From Chroococcus sp. FPU101 (GTDB lineage: Bacteria; Cyanobacteriota; Cyanobacteriia; Cyanobacteriales; Microcystaceae): DNA of 51,650 nucleotides. The stretch covers positions 1 through 51,650 of the forward strand of contig NZ_BLJI01000031.1 of assembly GCF_017312365.1 (NCBI RefSeq), written 5' to 3'. The notes below the pieces were generated by a model. That model was not told where the DNA came from, ran no database searches, and was given only the letters and a program-made list of their open reading frames with translations. Shown here piece after piece: positions 8,399-16,295 of this stretch. The translations under genes and the position numbers were made by a program. Numbering within the stretch: position 1 is the first letter of the stretch; each line of letters begins with the position of its first letter.

Positions 8399-8701
8399 CT
8401 AAGTTAATCGGTGTTCAATCGAACCCCCATAATATTCTAATAATCTCGTTAGCTCAGATAAAGCTATTTTTTGAGGTTTAACCATTTTTTTCAAGGCTTT
8501 TTTAATGACATGAGTCAAATCTTCCCAAGTAATCTGTTCTTCATCTAATAAACGATGTTCAATCAACAACGCTTGTAAACCTTCTAACGCTGTTAAAGCA
8601 CTTTGATAATTAGGACGCTGTGTTTGAGCGTTTACCTGCCCGAATTGCATCATTAAAAGCGAAATCAAGAAAATAGATAACCCCGTTACATGATTTCTCA
8701 T
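8399..8701 (-). CDS. Small exported protein, unrecognised
   Basis: I chose ATG at 8701 (100 residues) because it places a clear signal peptide at the N-terminus: MRNH, then a hydrophobic stretch, then a cleavage-like VNA/QT near residue 26. An upstream ATG at 8746 would add 15 charged residues before it, so it is less likely. The mature part of about 75 residues is helical (SALTALEGLQALLIEHRLLD, then ALKKMVKPQKIALSEL) and has no cysteines or known motif. An AGAGAGAG run precedes the chosen start. It is divergent from proS (83 nt between starts) and convergent with rpsJ. It is probably periplasmic; function unknown. Confidence 0.5.
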   Translation of the reverse strand: MRNHVTGLSIFLISLLMMQFGQVNAQTQRPNYQSALTALEGLQALLIEHRLLDEEQITWEDLTHVIKKALKKMVKPQKIALSELTRLLEYYGGSIEHRLT

Positions 8702-8784
8702 TTCAAAAAGTCTCTCTCTATTGCTACCCGAATACCAATCCAACATGAGATAATATTAAACCTATCTACATGAAATAGCGAACA

Positions 8785-10599
8785 ATGCGACTCTCTCAAA
8801 TGCTCTTCGTCACTCTGCGAGATGATCCCGCAGAAGCAGAAATTCCCAGTCATAAACTCTTAGTCCGTGCAGGTTATATCCGTCGTATCGGAAGCGGGAT
8901 TTATGCTTATCTCCCTTTGATGTGGCGTGTTTTACAAAAAGTCTCTCAAATTGTCCGCGAAGAAATGAACGCATCTGGAGCGCAAGAAACCCTTCTCCCT
9001 CAACTTCAACCGTCGGAGTTATGGAAAGAGTCTGGACGATGGGATACTTATACTAAAGCAGAAGGAATCATGTTTGCGCTAACGGATCGTCAAGACAGAG
9101 AATTGGGATTAGGGCCAACTCATGAAGAAGTCGTTACAACCATTATTCGTGATTTAATTCGTTCCTATCGTCAACTTCCCATTAATTTATATCAAATTCA
9201 AACAAAATTTAGAGATGAAATCCGTCCCCGTTTTGGTTTAATGCGAGGTCGTGAATTTATTATGAAAGATGCTTATTCTTTTAATCTTGATGAAAATTGT
9301 TTAAAAAAATCCTATCAAGCGATGGATCAAGCTTATCGTAATATTTTTCGTCGCTGTGGGTTAGCTTTTCGTGCTGTAGAAGCAGATTCGGGTGCAATTG
9401 GTGGATCAGCTTCACAAGAATTTATGGTTTTAGCAGAAGCAGGTGAAGATGAAGTTCTTTACACCAATGATGAAAAGTACGCCGCTAACGTAGAAAAAGC
9501 AGTTTCATTACCCTCTGAAGTAGAACAATCACCCTTCACGACCTATGAAAAGCGAGAAACACCCAATACAGATACCATTGATCAGCTTTGTCAATTTTTG
9601 AAGTGTTCGCCGACGGTGGTGGTGAAAAATGTTCTTTATGAAGTGGTCTACGATAATGGAATCACAGTACTGGTTTTAGTCCAGATTCGCGGTGATCAAG
9701 ATGTTAATGAGGTGAAGCTACAAAATGAGTTAACCCGTTTAGCCTCTCGTTATCAAGCCAAAACCATTTTAGCTTTACAAGTTCCCGATGAGTCGGCACA
9801 GAAAAAATGGACGACTAAACCTTTACCTTTAGGATATATTTCACCCGATTTAGCTGATGATTATATTAAAACCAGTCCAGACTATGCGCCAAAATTCTTA
9901 AGATTAGTTGATCAAACGGTGCTTGAGCTAAAAGATTTTGTCACGGGAGCGAATGAAAAGGGTTATCATGTCGTCGGTGCTAATTGGGGTAAAGATTTTC
10001 AGTTAAGTGAGCTAAAAGTGGATCTGCGAAAAGCAAAGATTGGCGATCGCGCAATTCATGATTCTAGTCAAACTCTTAACAGTGCTAGAGGAATTGAAGT
10101 CGGTCACATTTTCCAACTCGGCACGAAGTATTCTAAAGCGATGGGTGCTACATACACCAATGAACAAGGGGAAGAAATGCCAATTGTCATGGGATGTTAC
10201 GGAATTGGCGTATCTCGTTTAGCACAGTCGGCAGTTGAGCAATCTTATGATCAAAATGGCATTATCTGGCCAGTGGCGATCGCACCCTATCAAGTAATCA
10301 TCGTCATTCCCAATCTTAAAGATGCTGAACAAGTCAAAGTAGCCGAACAAATGTACCAAGAATTGAATCAAGCAGGAATCGAAACCCTGCTCGATGACCG
10401 TGACGAAAGACCAGGGGTTAAATTTAAAGATAGCGATTTGATTGGGATACCCTATCGAATTGTTACAGGGCGATCGCTTAAAGAGGGAAAAGTCGAAGTT
10501 GTTGAAAGAGCAACACAAAAAGCTCAAGAAATATCAGTGACAGAAGTCGTTGAAACTTTGAACAATTGGATTGCTCAAGCGATTGAATCAAGAAAATGA
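8785..10599 (+). CDS. proS: Prolyl-tRNA synthetase (bacterial type)
   Basis: A 604-residue class II aminoacyl-tRNA synthetase that charges tRNA-Pro. Motif 2 is visible in [18 protein letters not shown] (about residues 151-168) and motif 3 in [14 protein letters not shown] (about residues 473-486). Between them, roughly residues 225-405, lies the YbaK-like insertion domain that edits mischarged alanyl-tRNA-Pro, marking the prokaryote-like ProRS group. The C-terminal anticodon-binding domain includes [16 protein letters not shown]. Length is normal for cyanobacteria. The gene stands alone, divergent from the small exported protein and convergent with the PEP-CTERM gene. Confidence 0.97.
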   Translation: MRLSQMLFVTLRDDPAEAEIPSHKLLVRAGYIRRIGSGIYAYLPLMWRVLQKVSQIVREEMNASGAQETLLPQLQPSELWKESGRWDTYTKAEGIMFALTDRQDRELGLGPTHEEVVTTIIRDLIRSYRQLPINLYQIQTKFRDEIRPRFGLMRGREFIMKDAYSFNLDENCLKKSYQAMDQAYRNIFRRCGLAFRAVEADSGAIGGSASQEFMVLAEAGEDEVLYTNDEKYAANVEKAVSLPSEVEQSPFTTYEKRETPNTDTIDQLCQFLKCSPTVVVKNVLYEVVYDNGITVLVLVQIRGDQDVNEVKLQNELTRLASRYQAKTILALQVPDESAQKKWTTKPLPLGYISPDLADDYIKTSPDYAPKFLRLVDQTVLELKDFVTGANEKGYHVVGANWGKDFQLSELKVDLRKAKIGDRAIHDSSQTLNSARGIEVGHIFQLGTKYSKAMGATYTNEQGEEMPIVMGCYGIGVSRLAQSAVEQSYDQNGIIWPVAIAPYQVIIVIPNLKDAEQVKVAEQMYQELNQAGIETLLDDRDERPGVKFKDSDLIGIPYRIVTGRSLKEGKVEVVERATQKAQEISVTEVVETLNNWIAQAIESRK

Positions 10600-10630
10600 G
10601 AAGCGAGAAGAAATTAAGTTAAAAAGATAA

Positions 10631-11419
10631 TTAATTTGATTTTAGGCGACGGGACAATGTGCTATAAGCTCCAATAGCCAATAGACCTAGTATGACACTC
10701 GGTTCGGGAACTGAAACGGGGTCAACGTTTCCAGGATCGTAAGCTTTAAGTTGAACGGCTACACTGCTTCTCGCTCCTCCTCCTACGGGTTGAGGATCTT
10801 GAGAAGTCCATCTCATAACAACTTTACCAACCATTGAAGTAATCGACGTATCACTAGAAAAGAATTGAGCGTGAGATACGTCTTCTGTGTCAAATACAGC
10901 AGAAGTTAAGGTATTGCTAAAATCACAACTAGAGCCACAACCATTAATATCAGTGACTTGAATAGAGATGCTGGTTCCAGACGCAACTAAACCATCTTGT
11001 CGATCACGAACCTTAGCAACGAAGGCAAAATTTTTAAAAAGACCACCTTCTCCACGATCATAAGTAACCGTTTGAGCATTAGTTCCATCAAAAAGGGTTA
11101 GTGTTGCAATGCCATCTATGTCTTGATAACTCAAATCCCAGACCACTTCTTGATTGTTGCCCCAATCAATATCAAATGTTCCAGCTAAAGGATAATTAGC
11201 ACCCTCAGGGCCTAATGCTGCCTCATAATCACCTGGCCCTTGTACTCCTGCTCTCCATTCAGATTCAAAGAGTTTTAATTCTGCACCGAAACCTTCTGGA
11301 TGCGGATCAGATGCTACACCCGAGTGAACTAAGCTTAGTGTTAAAGCGTTAGCACTTTGAGCGGCTAAACCTGCTACCGTCATTCCAAGCAGTGTCGGAA
11401 TGATTTGCCATTTTCTCAC
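10631..11419 (-). CDS. PEP-CTERM sorting-domain protein
   Basis: A 262-residue exported protein. It starts at GTG 11419, supported by AGGAG nine bases upstream. Residues 1-25 (MRKWQIIPTLLGM ... AQSANA) are a signal peptide. The C-terminus carries the PEP-CTERM tripartite signal: VPEPS, a hydrophobic helix (VILGLLAIGAYS) and the basic RRLK tail. In this family an exosortase recognises the signal and delivers the protein to the cell surface, often with exopolysaccharide. The middle is beta-rich, with two cysteines close together (CGSSC near residue 160) and no enzymatic motif. No exosortase gene lies in the window, although a surface-glycan locus does. Confidence 0.85.
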   Translation of the reverse strand: MRKWQIIPTLLGMTVAGLAAQSANALTLSLVHSGVASDPHPEGFGAELKLFESEWRAGVQGPGDYEAALGPEGANYPLAGTFDIDWGNNQEVVWDLSYQDIDGIATLTLFDGTNAQTVTYDRGEGGLFKNFAFVAKVRDRQDGLVASGTSISIQVTDINGCGSSCDFSNTLTSAVFDTEDVSHAQFFSSDTSITSMVGKVVMRWTSQDPQPVGGGARSSVAVQLKAYDPGNVDPVSVPEPSVILGLLAIGAYSTLSRRLKSN

Positions 11420-11826
11420 GTTTGTTTACTCCTATTCTTTGAGCATTAAAGTGTTATTAACATCCGCAATCATAACTTACATTTTGACAAAAGCACAGTC
11501 AGATGAGGTCAGCTTTAGCAAGTTCTTGGTTTAAAAGAGTTGTCATTAATCTAAGACAAGCACTTTTAGCTAAACTCTTGATTTTTTTTGATATTTAATT
11601 AAAATAGGATCAGACTTTATCTTCTAGTGATTTAAAGATTGTTAGCCTTTGAGGAATCCGAAGAAAGCAAGCTATTAATTTTAAATATTTTAAGTCAGCT
11701 TCCAGTAAACAAGAGTGATCTTATTGAGTATTAGCTCCAATTAAATCGCTTTTGTAGAACAGTCTTGAAGCTTAATCACTCTAAAATTAATAATAATGAA
11801 CCTAAGAAAAAAACAGGAGTCAACAT
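11420..11826. other. Gene-free 407-bp divergent spacer
   Basis: AT-rich spacer between the divergently transcribed PEP-CTERM gene and the carboxylesterase gene. It contains the ribosome-binding sites of both (AGGAG on each side) and poly-T/poly-A tracts near 11580-11610. I see no open reading frame, RNA gene or strong inverted repeat. Its length suggests a regulated promoter for the PEP-CTERM gene. Confidence 0.5.
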
Positions 11827-12468
11827 TTGTCTTTGGATATTTTTTCTCTTTCTCCAAGCAGTGGCCAATCTCCAAGCCATTTAATGATTTTTCTTCACGG
11901 TTGGGGTGCAGATGCTAATGATTTAGCCCCATTAGCGTCTATACTCGATTTACCAAACTATCAATTTCTGTTTCCTAACGCTCCATTCCCTCATCCTCAA
12001 GTCCCCAGTGGTCGAGCGTGGTATGCTCTAGAAAACAGCAGCTATCAAGGATTAAATGAAAGCAAAGAAATGCTTGTCAGTTGGTTATTGTCGCTAGAAG
12101 CACAAACAGGGGTTTCTTTAGATAAGACTGTGTTGTTTGGTTTTTCTCAAGGTGGAGCGATGACTTTAGATGTTGGATTAAGTTTACCCTTAGCTGGTTT
12201 ATGTTCGCTCTCTGGCTATTTACACGTTACTCCCGAAGTTACAGCTACGCCCATTCCACCCGTATTTATAGCACATGGTAGACAAGATCAAGTCGTTCCG
12301 ATCGCCGCCGCCCAACAAGCGAGGGATGTCTTAACTGCTTTGGGCGTAACAGTAGACTACCACGAGTTTAATATGGGTCATGAAATTCCTTTACCAGTGT
12401 TAGCTGAATTACGGCAGTTTCTTTTAAAGTTATCTAGCCCTATTTCAAACAAGAATGTATTTGATTAA
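11827..12468 (+). CDS. Alpha/beta hydrolase of the phospholipase/carboxylesterase family
   Basis: A 213-residue cytosolic esterase. MIFLHGWGADANDL (residues 20-33) provides the oxyanion-hole region, GFSQGG (near residue 105) the nucleophilic serine, HGRQDQVVP the catalytic Asp, and NMGHEIP the catalytic His, so the full Ser-Asp-His triad is present. Length and motifs fit Abhydrolase_2, which cleaves carboxyl or thioester bonds of varied small substrates. The start is TTG at 11827. I chose it because AGGAG (11815-11819) lies 7 bases upstream and no ATG precedes the core. It overlaps the neighbouring convergent peptidase gene by 4 nt at the 3' ends. Confidence 0.85.
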   Translation: MSLDIFSLSPSSGQSPSHLMIFLHGWGADANDLAPLASILDLPNYQFLFPNAPFPHPQVPSGRAWYALENSSYQGLNESKEMLVSWLLSLEAQTGVSLDKTVLFGFSQGGAMTLDVGLSLPLAGLCSLSGYLHVTPEVTATPIPPVFIAHGRQDQVVPIAAAQQARDVLTALGVTVDYHEFNMGHEIPLPVLAELRQFLLKLSSPISNKNVFD

Positions 12469-13403
12469 AAGGAATCAGTCACCTCAACAAGCGCACTCCG
12501 TATACCTGGTTCAGTCATCGAATGTCCTGCATCGGGAACAATAATCAATTGAGATTCGGGCCAAGCTTGATGGAGTTCCCACGCGCTAACCATTGGGCAA
12601 ACTACATCATAACGACCTTGGACAATTACCCCTGGCAGATGGCGAATTTTATCAATATTTTCAATTAATTGGTTATCTGTTTTCAAAAAACCTTTATTCA
12701 CAAAATAATGACATTCAATTCTAGCAAAGGCTTCTGCAAAACGAGATTCCCCAAAACGTTTAATCGATTGTTCAGATGGCAATAATTTACTGGTGCTTCC
12801 TTCCCAAATTGACCAAGCTTTCGCCGCTTCTAAACGAATTAATGGGTCTGTACTGGTTAATCTTCGATAATAAGCCGACAAAAAATCATGTCTTTCTTCG
12901 GGGGGAATGGGTTTAACATATTCTGCCCAAGCATCGGGAAAAATATAACTACAACCCTCTTGATAAAACCAAAGTAACTCTTTACGTCGTAATAAAAATA
13001 TTCCTCTTAAGATTAAACCTAAACAAGAATTGGGATAGGTCTGACTATAAGCTAGAGCCAATGTACTGCCCCAACTGCCGCCGAAAACCACCCATTTTTC
13101 TATCCCTAAATGGTTACGAATTTTTTCAAGATCATTGACAAGATCCCAAGTTGTGTTTTCTAGTAATTCAGCATAAGGTGTACTTTTGCCACAACCACGC
13201 TGATCAAAAATCACAATTCTCCACTTTTGCGCGTCAAAATATTGACGATAAATTGCATCAATGCCACCACCAGGGCCACCATGCAGAAAGATCACGGGTA
13301 GTCCCAGTGGGTTTCCTGCTTCTTCATAATAAATAGTATGTAAATCGGAAACTTGCAAATATCCTTGATCATATGGGTCAATCGGTGGATAGAGTTCTGG
13401 CAT
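12465..13403 (-). CDS. pip: Prolyl aminopeptidase (proline iminopeptidase)
   Basis: A 312-residue alpha/beta hydrolase that removes N-terminal proline from peptides. The family hallmarks are in order: HGGPGGG (oxyanion hole, about residues 41-47), FDQRGCGKSTP (about 67-77), the nucleophile elbow GGSWGSTLAL (about 108-117), the catalytic Asp in GRYDVVCP, and His in PDAGHSMTEPG. The length is that of monomeric prolyl iminopeptidases. It starts at ATG 13403 and runs convergently into the carboxylesterase gene with a 4-nt overlap of stop codons. It is probably a housekeeping enzyme of peptide turnover. Confidence 0.92.
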   Translation of the reverse strand: MPELYPPIDPYDQGYLQVSDLHTIYYEEAGNPLGLPVIFLHGGPGGGIDAIYRQYFDAQKWRIVIFDQRGCGKSTPYAELLENTTWDLVNDLEKIRNHLGIEKWVVFGGSWGSTLALAYSQTYPNSCLGLILRGIFLLRRKELLWFYQEGCSYIFPDAWAEYVKPIPPEERHDFLSAYYRRLTSTDPLIRLEAAKAWSIWEGSTSKLLPSEQSIKRFGESRFAEAFARIECHYFVNKGFLKTDNQLIENIDKIRHLPGVIVQGRYDVVCPMVSAWELHQAWPESQLIIVPDAGHSMTEPGIRSALVEVTDSF

Positions 13404-13467
13404 TGAATAATCAATCCTACTAGACTAAAGTTAGAAAAATTATTTTAGAACATCTTGAGGATTAAAT

Positions 13468-13689
13468 ATGGATAAAGATACCAAATTTGCGGCATTAGTC
13501 TTAGGGGTTCCTTTCTTGGGTTTGCTCTATTGCGCTCTAATTTTAGGGATTATGTTATATTCGGCTTGGGCTAGAGAACATCCTGTGATTATTGCTACGG
13601 TTTTTGTCATTGCGCCTTCTTTGATTTCGGGATCAATATGGCTATTTTCTTCAGCTAAAGCTAGAAATAAAGAGAAATTAGGTTTATGA
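13468..13689 (+). CDS. Small membrane protein with two transmembrane helices
   Basis: A 73-residue protein. Residues 7-32 and 40-62 are strongly hydrophobic, and the ends are charged (MDKDTK at the start, KARNKEKLGL at the end), so both termini probably face the cytosol. GAGG in CTTGAGGATTAAATATG gives the ATG at 13468 a good ribosome-binding site, which supports a real gene despite its size. It lies in the 304-nt gap between divergent pip and convergent coaX, with its stop 12 nt before a palindromic repeat. No known motif; function unknown. Confidence 0.6.
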   Translation: MDKDTKFAALVLGVPFLGLLYCALILGIMLYSAWAREHPVIIATVFVIAPSLISGSIWLFSSAKARNKEKLGL

Positions 13690-13700
13690 AGTGAAAACTA

Positions 13701-13733
13701 GCGATGCCTAAAGGCACAGCGTAGCTGCACGCA
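13701..13733. repeat. Palindromic repeat at the coaX 3' end
   Basis: GCGATGCCTAAAGGCACAGC followed by GTAGCTGCACGCA contains two small palindromes, TGCC-TAAA-GGCA and GCGT...ACGC. It resembles the short dispersed palindromes common in cyanobacterial genomes. It overlaps the coaX stop and supplies its last eight or so codons. Confidence 0.5.
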
Positions 13734-14433
13734 TTCCCCAAAAAACTAAGTTTACATCGAGATGAATTTGTTGAGACAAATCAGGAAAGAGCATCTGTAA
13801 ATAATTCAATAATATTAAACCATCGCCACCAGTGATGACAATGGCAGCATCGGGAAATTGTTTGAGCCAATCGTTAATAAAAAATTGAATGCCAGCTAAA
13901 GTAGTATAAATGCTGCCACTCTGAATCGCCGCAGGAGTTGTATTAGCCCACAGAGGCGGTAATTGTTGCGGTAATACCACCTCCGGTAAAGCAGCAGTTT
14001 GGTTAGATAAAGATTGAAATTGTAGACGCAAACCAGGTAAAATCGCCCCACCTAACAAGTTTTGCTCCGCATCAATTCCCGTGAAAGTTAAAGCAGTTCC
14101 CCCATCAATCACTAAACAAGGATAACCATATCTTTCCCCTGCGCCCAATGCTGATAAAGCCCGATCGATGCCCAAAGTCGGATAAAGTTGTTTAAGTGGA
14201 ATTTGTTCTAATGTAATAACAGTTGTATCAGGATAGTTTTGACAAAAAGTCGTTTGAGCAGGAACCACCGACGCTAGATAGAGTGGTATGTCTGAGCGTT
14301 GTTCTATTTCTAACAACAGGTTTGTTAGATGGGGAGTATGCCAAATCTTTTTGAGATGATTTTGCTCAAACCATCCCCAATGTAAACGAGAATTTCCAAT
14401 GATCAGGGCTAACCATTCCCAGGATTGATTCAT
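13708..14433 (-). CDS. coaX: Type III pantothenate kinase
   Basis: A 241-residue cytosolic kinase making 4-phosphopantothenate, the first committed step of coenzyme A synthesis. The N-terminal phosphate-binding segment IIGNSRLHWGWF replaces the family's usual DxGNT form. The substrate-binding segment GIDRALSALGAGERYG and the second phosphate loop VIDGGTALTFTG (about residues 119-130) are clear. ITGGDG appears near residue 200. Cyanobacterial CoaX proteins often show this reduced first motif. The last residues (MRAATLCL) are encoded by a palindromic repeat, so the C-terminus is probably not native. The gene is divergent from the sigma-factor operon, with about 114 nt between starts. Confidence 0.88.
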   Translation of the reverse strand: MNQSWEWLALIIGNSRLHWGWFEQNHLKKIWHTPHLTNLLLEIEQRSDIPLYLASVVPAQTTFCQNYPDTTVITLEQIPLKQLYPTLGIDRALSALGAGERYGYPCLVIDGGTALTFTGIDAEQNLLGGAILPGLRLQFQSLSNQTAALPEVVLPQQLPPLWANTTPAAIQSGSIYTTLAGIQFFINDWLKQFPDAAIVITGGDGLILLNYLQMLFPDLSQQIHLDVNLVFWGMRAATLCL

Positions 14434-14547
14434 AATTCAATAAATGTTAAGAACAGCGATTTTTTTAGAATTTTTTAATATTTATTTCATAAAACCGTAA
14501 ATAGCTCCTGATAGAACAATAGGGCATTAACAACTATTGGAGCCGTT

Positions 14548-15342
14548 ATGCTTTTCGCTCAAGTTGAACAATCAACGCGACAAGATCATCTAACTCAGGT
14601 ACACTCACAATCTAGGAGGCTAAATTTTATCTCTTTAAAAATAGCGATCGTTGTGACTGATGAATTACTTGAGTCCTTGATCAATGAAGCTTGTCGTTAT
14701 GAAAAAGGTTCTACCGAAAGACGAAAAGCCTTAAATCGATTATTAAGGGTCATTCCTCAACTAAACGGTCTTTATCGTTCGTCTCACCAAGATTATCCAG
14801 AGGCTTACAATCGTACCTTAGAATGGCTCTGTAAAAATATCGATCGATATCAAAGGCAGTCGTCTTCTACCGAGCAAAGTTTTGTGGCTTGGATTAATGG
14901 TTATCTAAAATGGCGAGTGCGAGATTTATATGCTCCTGAAGATAAATATAACGCCCTGAGGGTGCATCTAAACAGCCCCGATGCGGATTCTAGTAGCATC
15001 GATCCTTTAGAAAACTTTCCAGATCCAAAATTTTCCCTGACTTTACTCGATCTTAAGATTGCTCAGTTACAAGAAGCGGAACAACGGCATCAAGGGAACA
15101 CCATCCGATCTTATATTGAACAAGATCCAGACGGTCAACTCACTCAATGTCATCCGCGTCAATATCCTCAGTGTCATTGTCAGATACTCGCCATGAGACT
15201 ACTACTGACAGAACCACCAGAGTCTATTGCAGAAATTGCTCGTAGCTTTGGGATTAATAATCAAACTCTTTATTCTCATTGGAAGCAAAAGTGTTTACCA
15301 CTGCTTCAAGAAATTGCTCGTCGTTTTGGATCACAGCCATGA
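14548..15342 (+). CDS. Sigma-70-family (ECF-like) transcription factor
   Basis: A 264-residue protein of a cyanobacterial sigma-like family. Residues 45-130 (ACRYEKGSTERRKALNRLLR ... FVAWINGYLKWRVRDLY) correspond to region 2, and residues 220-260 contain a region 4-type helix-turn-helix (PESIAEIARSFGINNQTLYS). It would direct RNA polymerase to its own promoters or regulate its operon. The ATG at 14548 has GGAG six bases upstream. Residues 1-35 look unlike the family, and an AGGAGG at about 14614 suggests an internal start may be used. It is the first gene of a three-gene operon, its stop overlapping the next start as ATGA. Similar factors sit beside DUF1822 and CHAT genes in cyanobacteria (family knowledge). 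Confidence 0.75.
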   Translation: MLFAQVEQSTRQDHLTQVHSQSRRLNFISLKIAIVVTDELLESLINEACRYEKGSTERRKALNRLLRVIPQLNGLYRSSHQDYPEAYNRTLEWLCKNIDRYQRQSSSTEQSFVAWINGYLKWRVRDLYAPEDKYNALRVHLNSPDADSSSIDPLENFPDPKFSLTLLDLKIAQLQEAEQRHQGNTIRSYIEQDPDGQLTQCHPRQYPQCHCQILAMRLLLTEPPESIAEIARSFGINNQTLYSHWKQKCLPLLQEIARRFGSQP

Positions 15343-16283
15343 AAACATCTTTTCCCGATTCAATTCCAGTCGCTTTAGATCAACAAGCTCATCGTTATGC
15401 TGCTCAGTTTGCGGCTCAACAAACGAATTCTTTCAAAGGAAAGCAAGTTTATCTCAATACTTTGGCGGTTTGTGCCGTTCAATCTTATCTGCAATGGCTT
15501 TCAATCTATACCAGATTAGATTTCGGAGATTGCTGGAATTCGGGTTTAAGAGCAATGTTTAATGTGGCTGATTTAGTTTTACCCAATATTGGTAAATTGG
15601 AGTGTCGTCCCATTCTTCCAGGGCAAGAGCAAATTACGGTACCTTTAGAAACACTTGAAGATCGACTTGGCTATGTTGCTGTTCACTTTGATGAGCAATT
15701 AAAACAAGTGTACTTAAGAGGTTTTTTGAGTGCTAAAGCAGTTAATTATTCCTCTACTTCTGTTCCTCTAACTCAACTTCAGTCACTTGATACCCTGCTC
15801 GATGTCATAGAATTGCGACAACGTTCTTATCATCTACAGCAATGGTTTAAGGGGCTTTTTGATGAGCAATGGCAGCCTGTAACGACTTTATTAGGGGCAA
15901 GGGAAATCGCTTTACGATCAATTTCTCCGTTAAGTCAAACCGATACAGCACAGGATCAAAAACGGATTATCAGTCGCGGCAAAATATTGACCTTGCAGCA
16001 AGGAGAACAACCCCAATCCGTTATTTTAGTCGTTAGAATGACCGAATCAGAAAACGATGAAATTGATTTACGTTTACAAATTTATCCTGAACCTAATCAA
16101 GACTATTTACCATCTGGATTACGAGTTAGTATTTATGATGAAACCGATAAACTTTGTATGGAAGCTCAAACAGGTTACACTGATGATGGGGTACAACTTG
16201 AATTTAGTTGTTTGCCTCAAGAAAGTTTTAGGCTTGATTTAAAATTAGGAAATATCTCGTTATCTGAACAGTTTATTGTCTAA
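15339..16283 (+). CDS. DUF1822 family protein
   Basis: A 314-residue protein from ATG 15339, which overlaps the sigma-factor stop codon in an ATGA junction. An earlier in-frame ATG at 15279 is buried in the sigma gene and is rejected. The N-terminal 140 residues carry the DUF1822 pattern: an initial PVALDQQAHRYA helix, SFKGKQVYLNTLAVCAVQSY, and LECRPILPG leading into a strand-rich segment. The C-terminal half (RMTESENDEIDLRLQIYPE onward) is beta-rich, as in many DUF1822 proteins. No signal peptide, membrane helix or catalytic motif is visible, so it is likely a soluble partner or substrate. Translational coupling suggests a fixed ratio with the sigma factor. Its function is not known. Confidence 0.85.
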   Translation: MKTSFPDSIPVALDQQAHRYAAQFAAQQTNSFKGKQVYLNTLAVCAVQSYLQWLSIYTRLDFGDCWNSGLRAMFNVADLVLPNIGKLECRPILPGQEQITVPLETLEDRLGYVAVHFDEQLKQVYLRGFLSAKAVNYSSTSVPLTQLQSLDTLLDVIELRQRSYHLQQWFKGLFDEQWQPVTTLLGAREIALRSISPLSQTDTAQDQKRIISRGKILTLQQGEQPQSVILVVRMTESENDEIDLRLQIYPEPNQDYLPSGLRVSIYDETDKLCMEAQTGYTDDGVQLEFSCLPQESFRLDLKLGNISLSEQFIV

Positions 16284-16295
16284 ATAAAAATTTTT

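Noticed and set aside
15279-15338. Longer start for the DUF1822 gene
   Set aside because: It lies inside the sigma-factor gene and the added 20 residues do not look like the family, whereas ATG 15339 forms a standard ATGA coupling.
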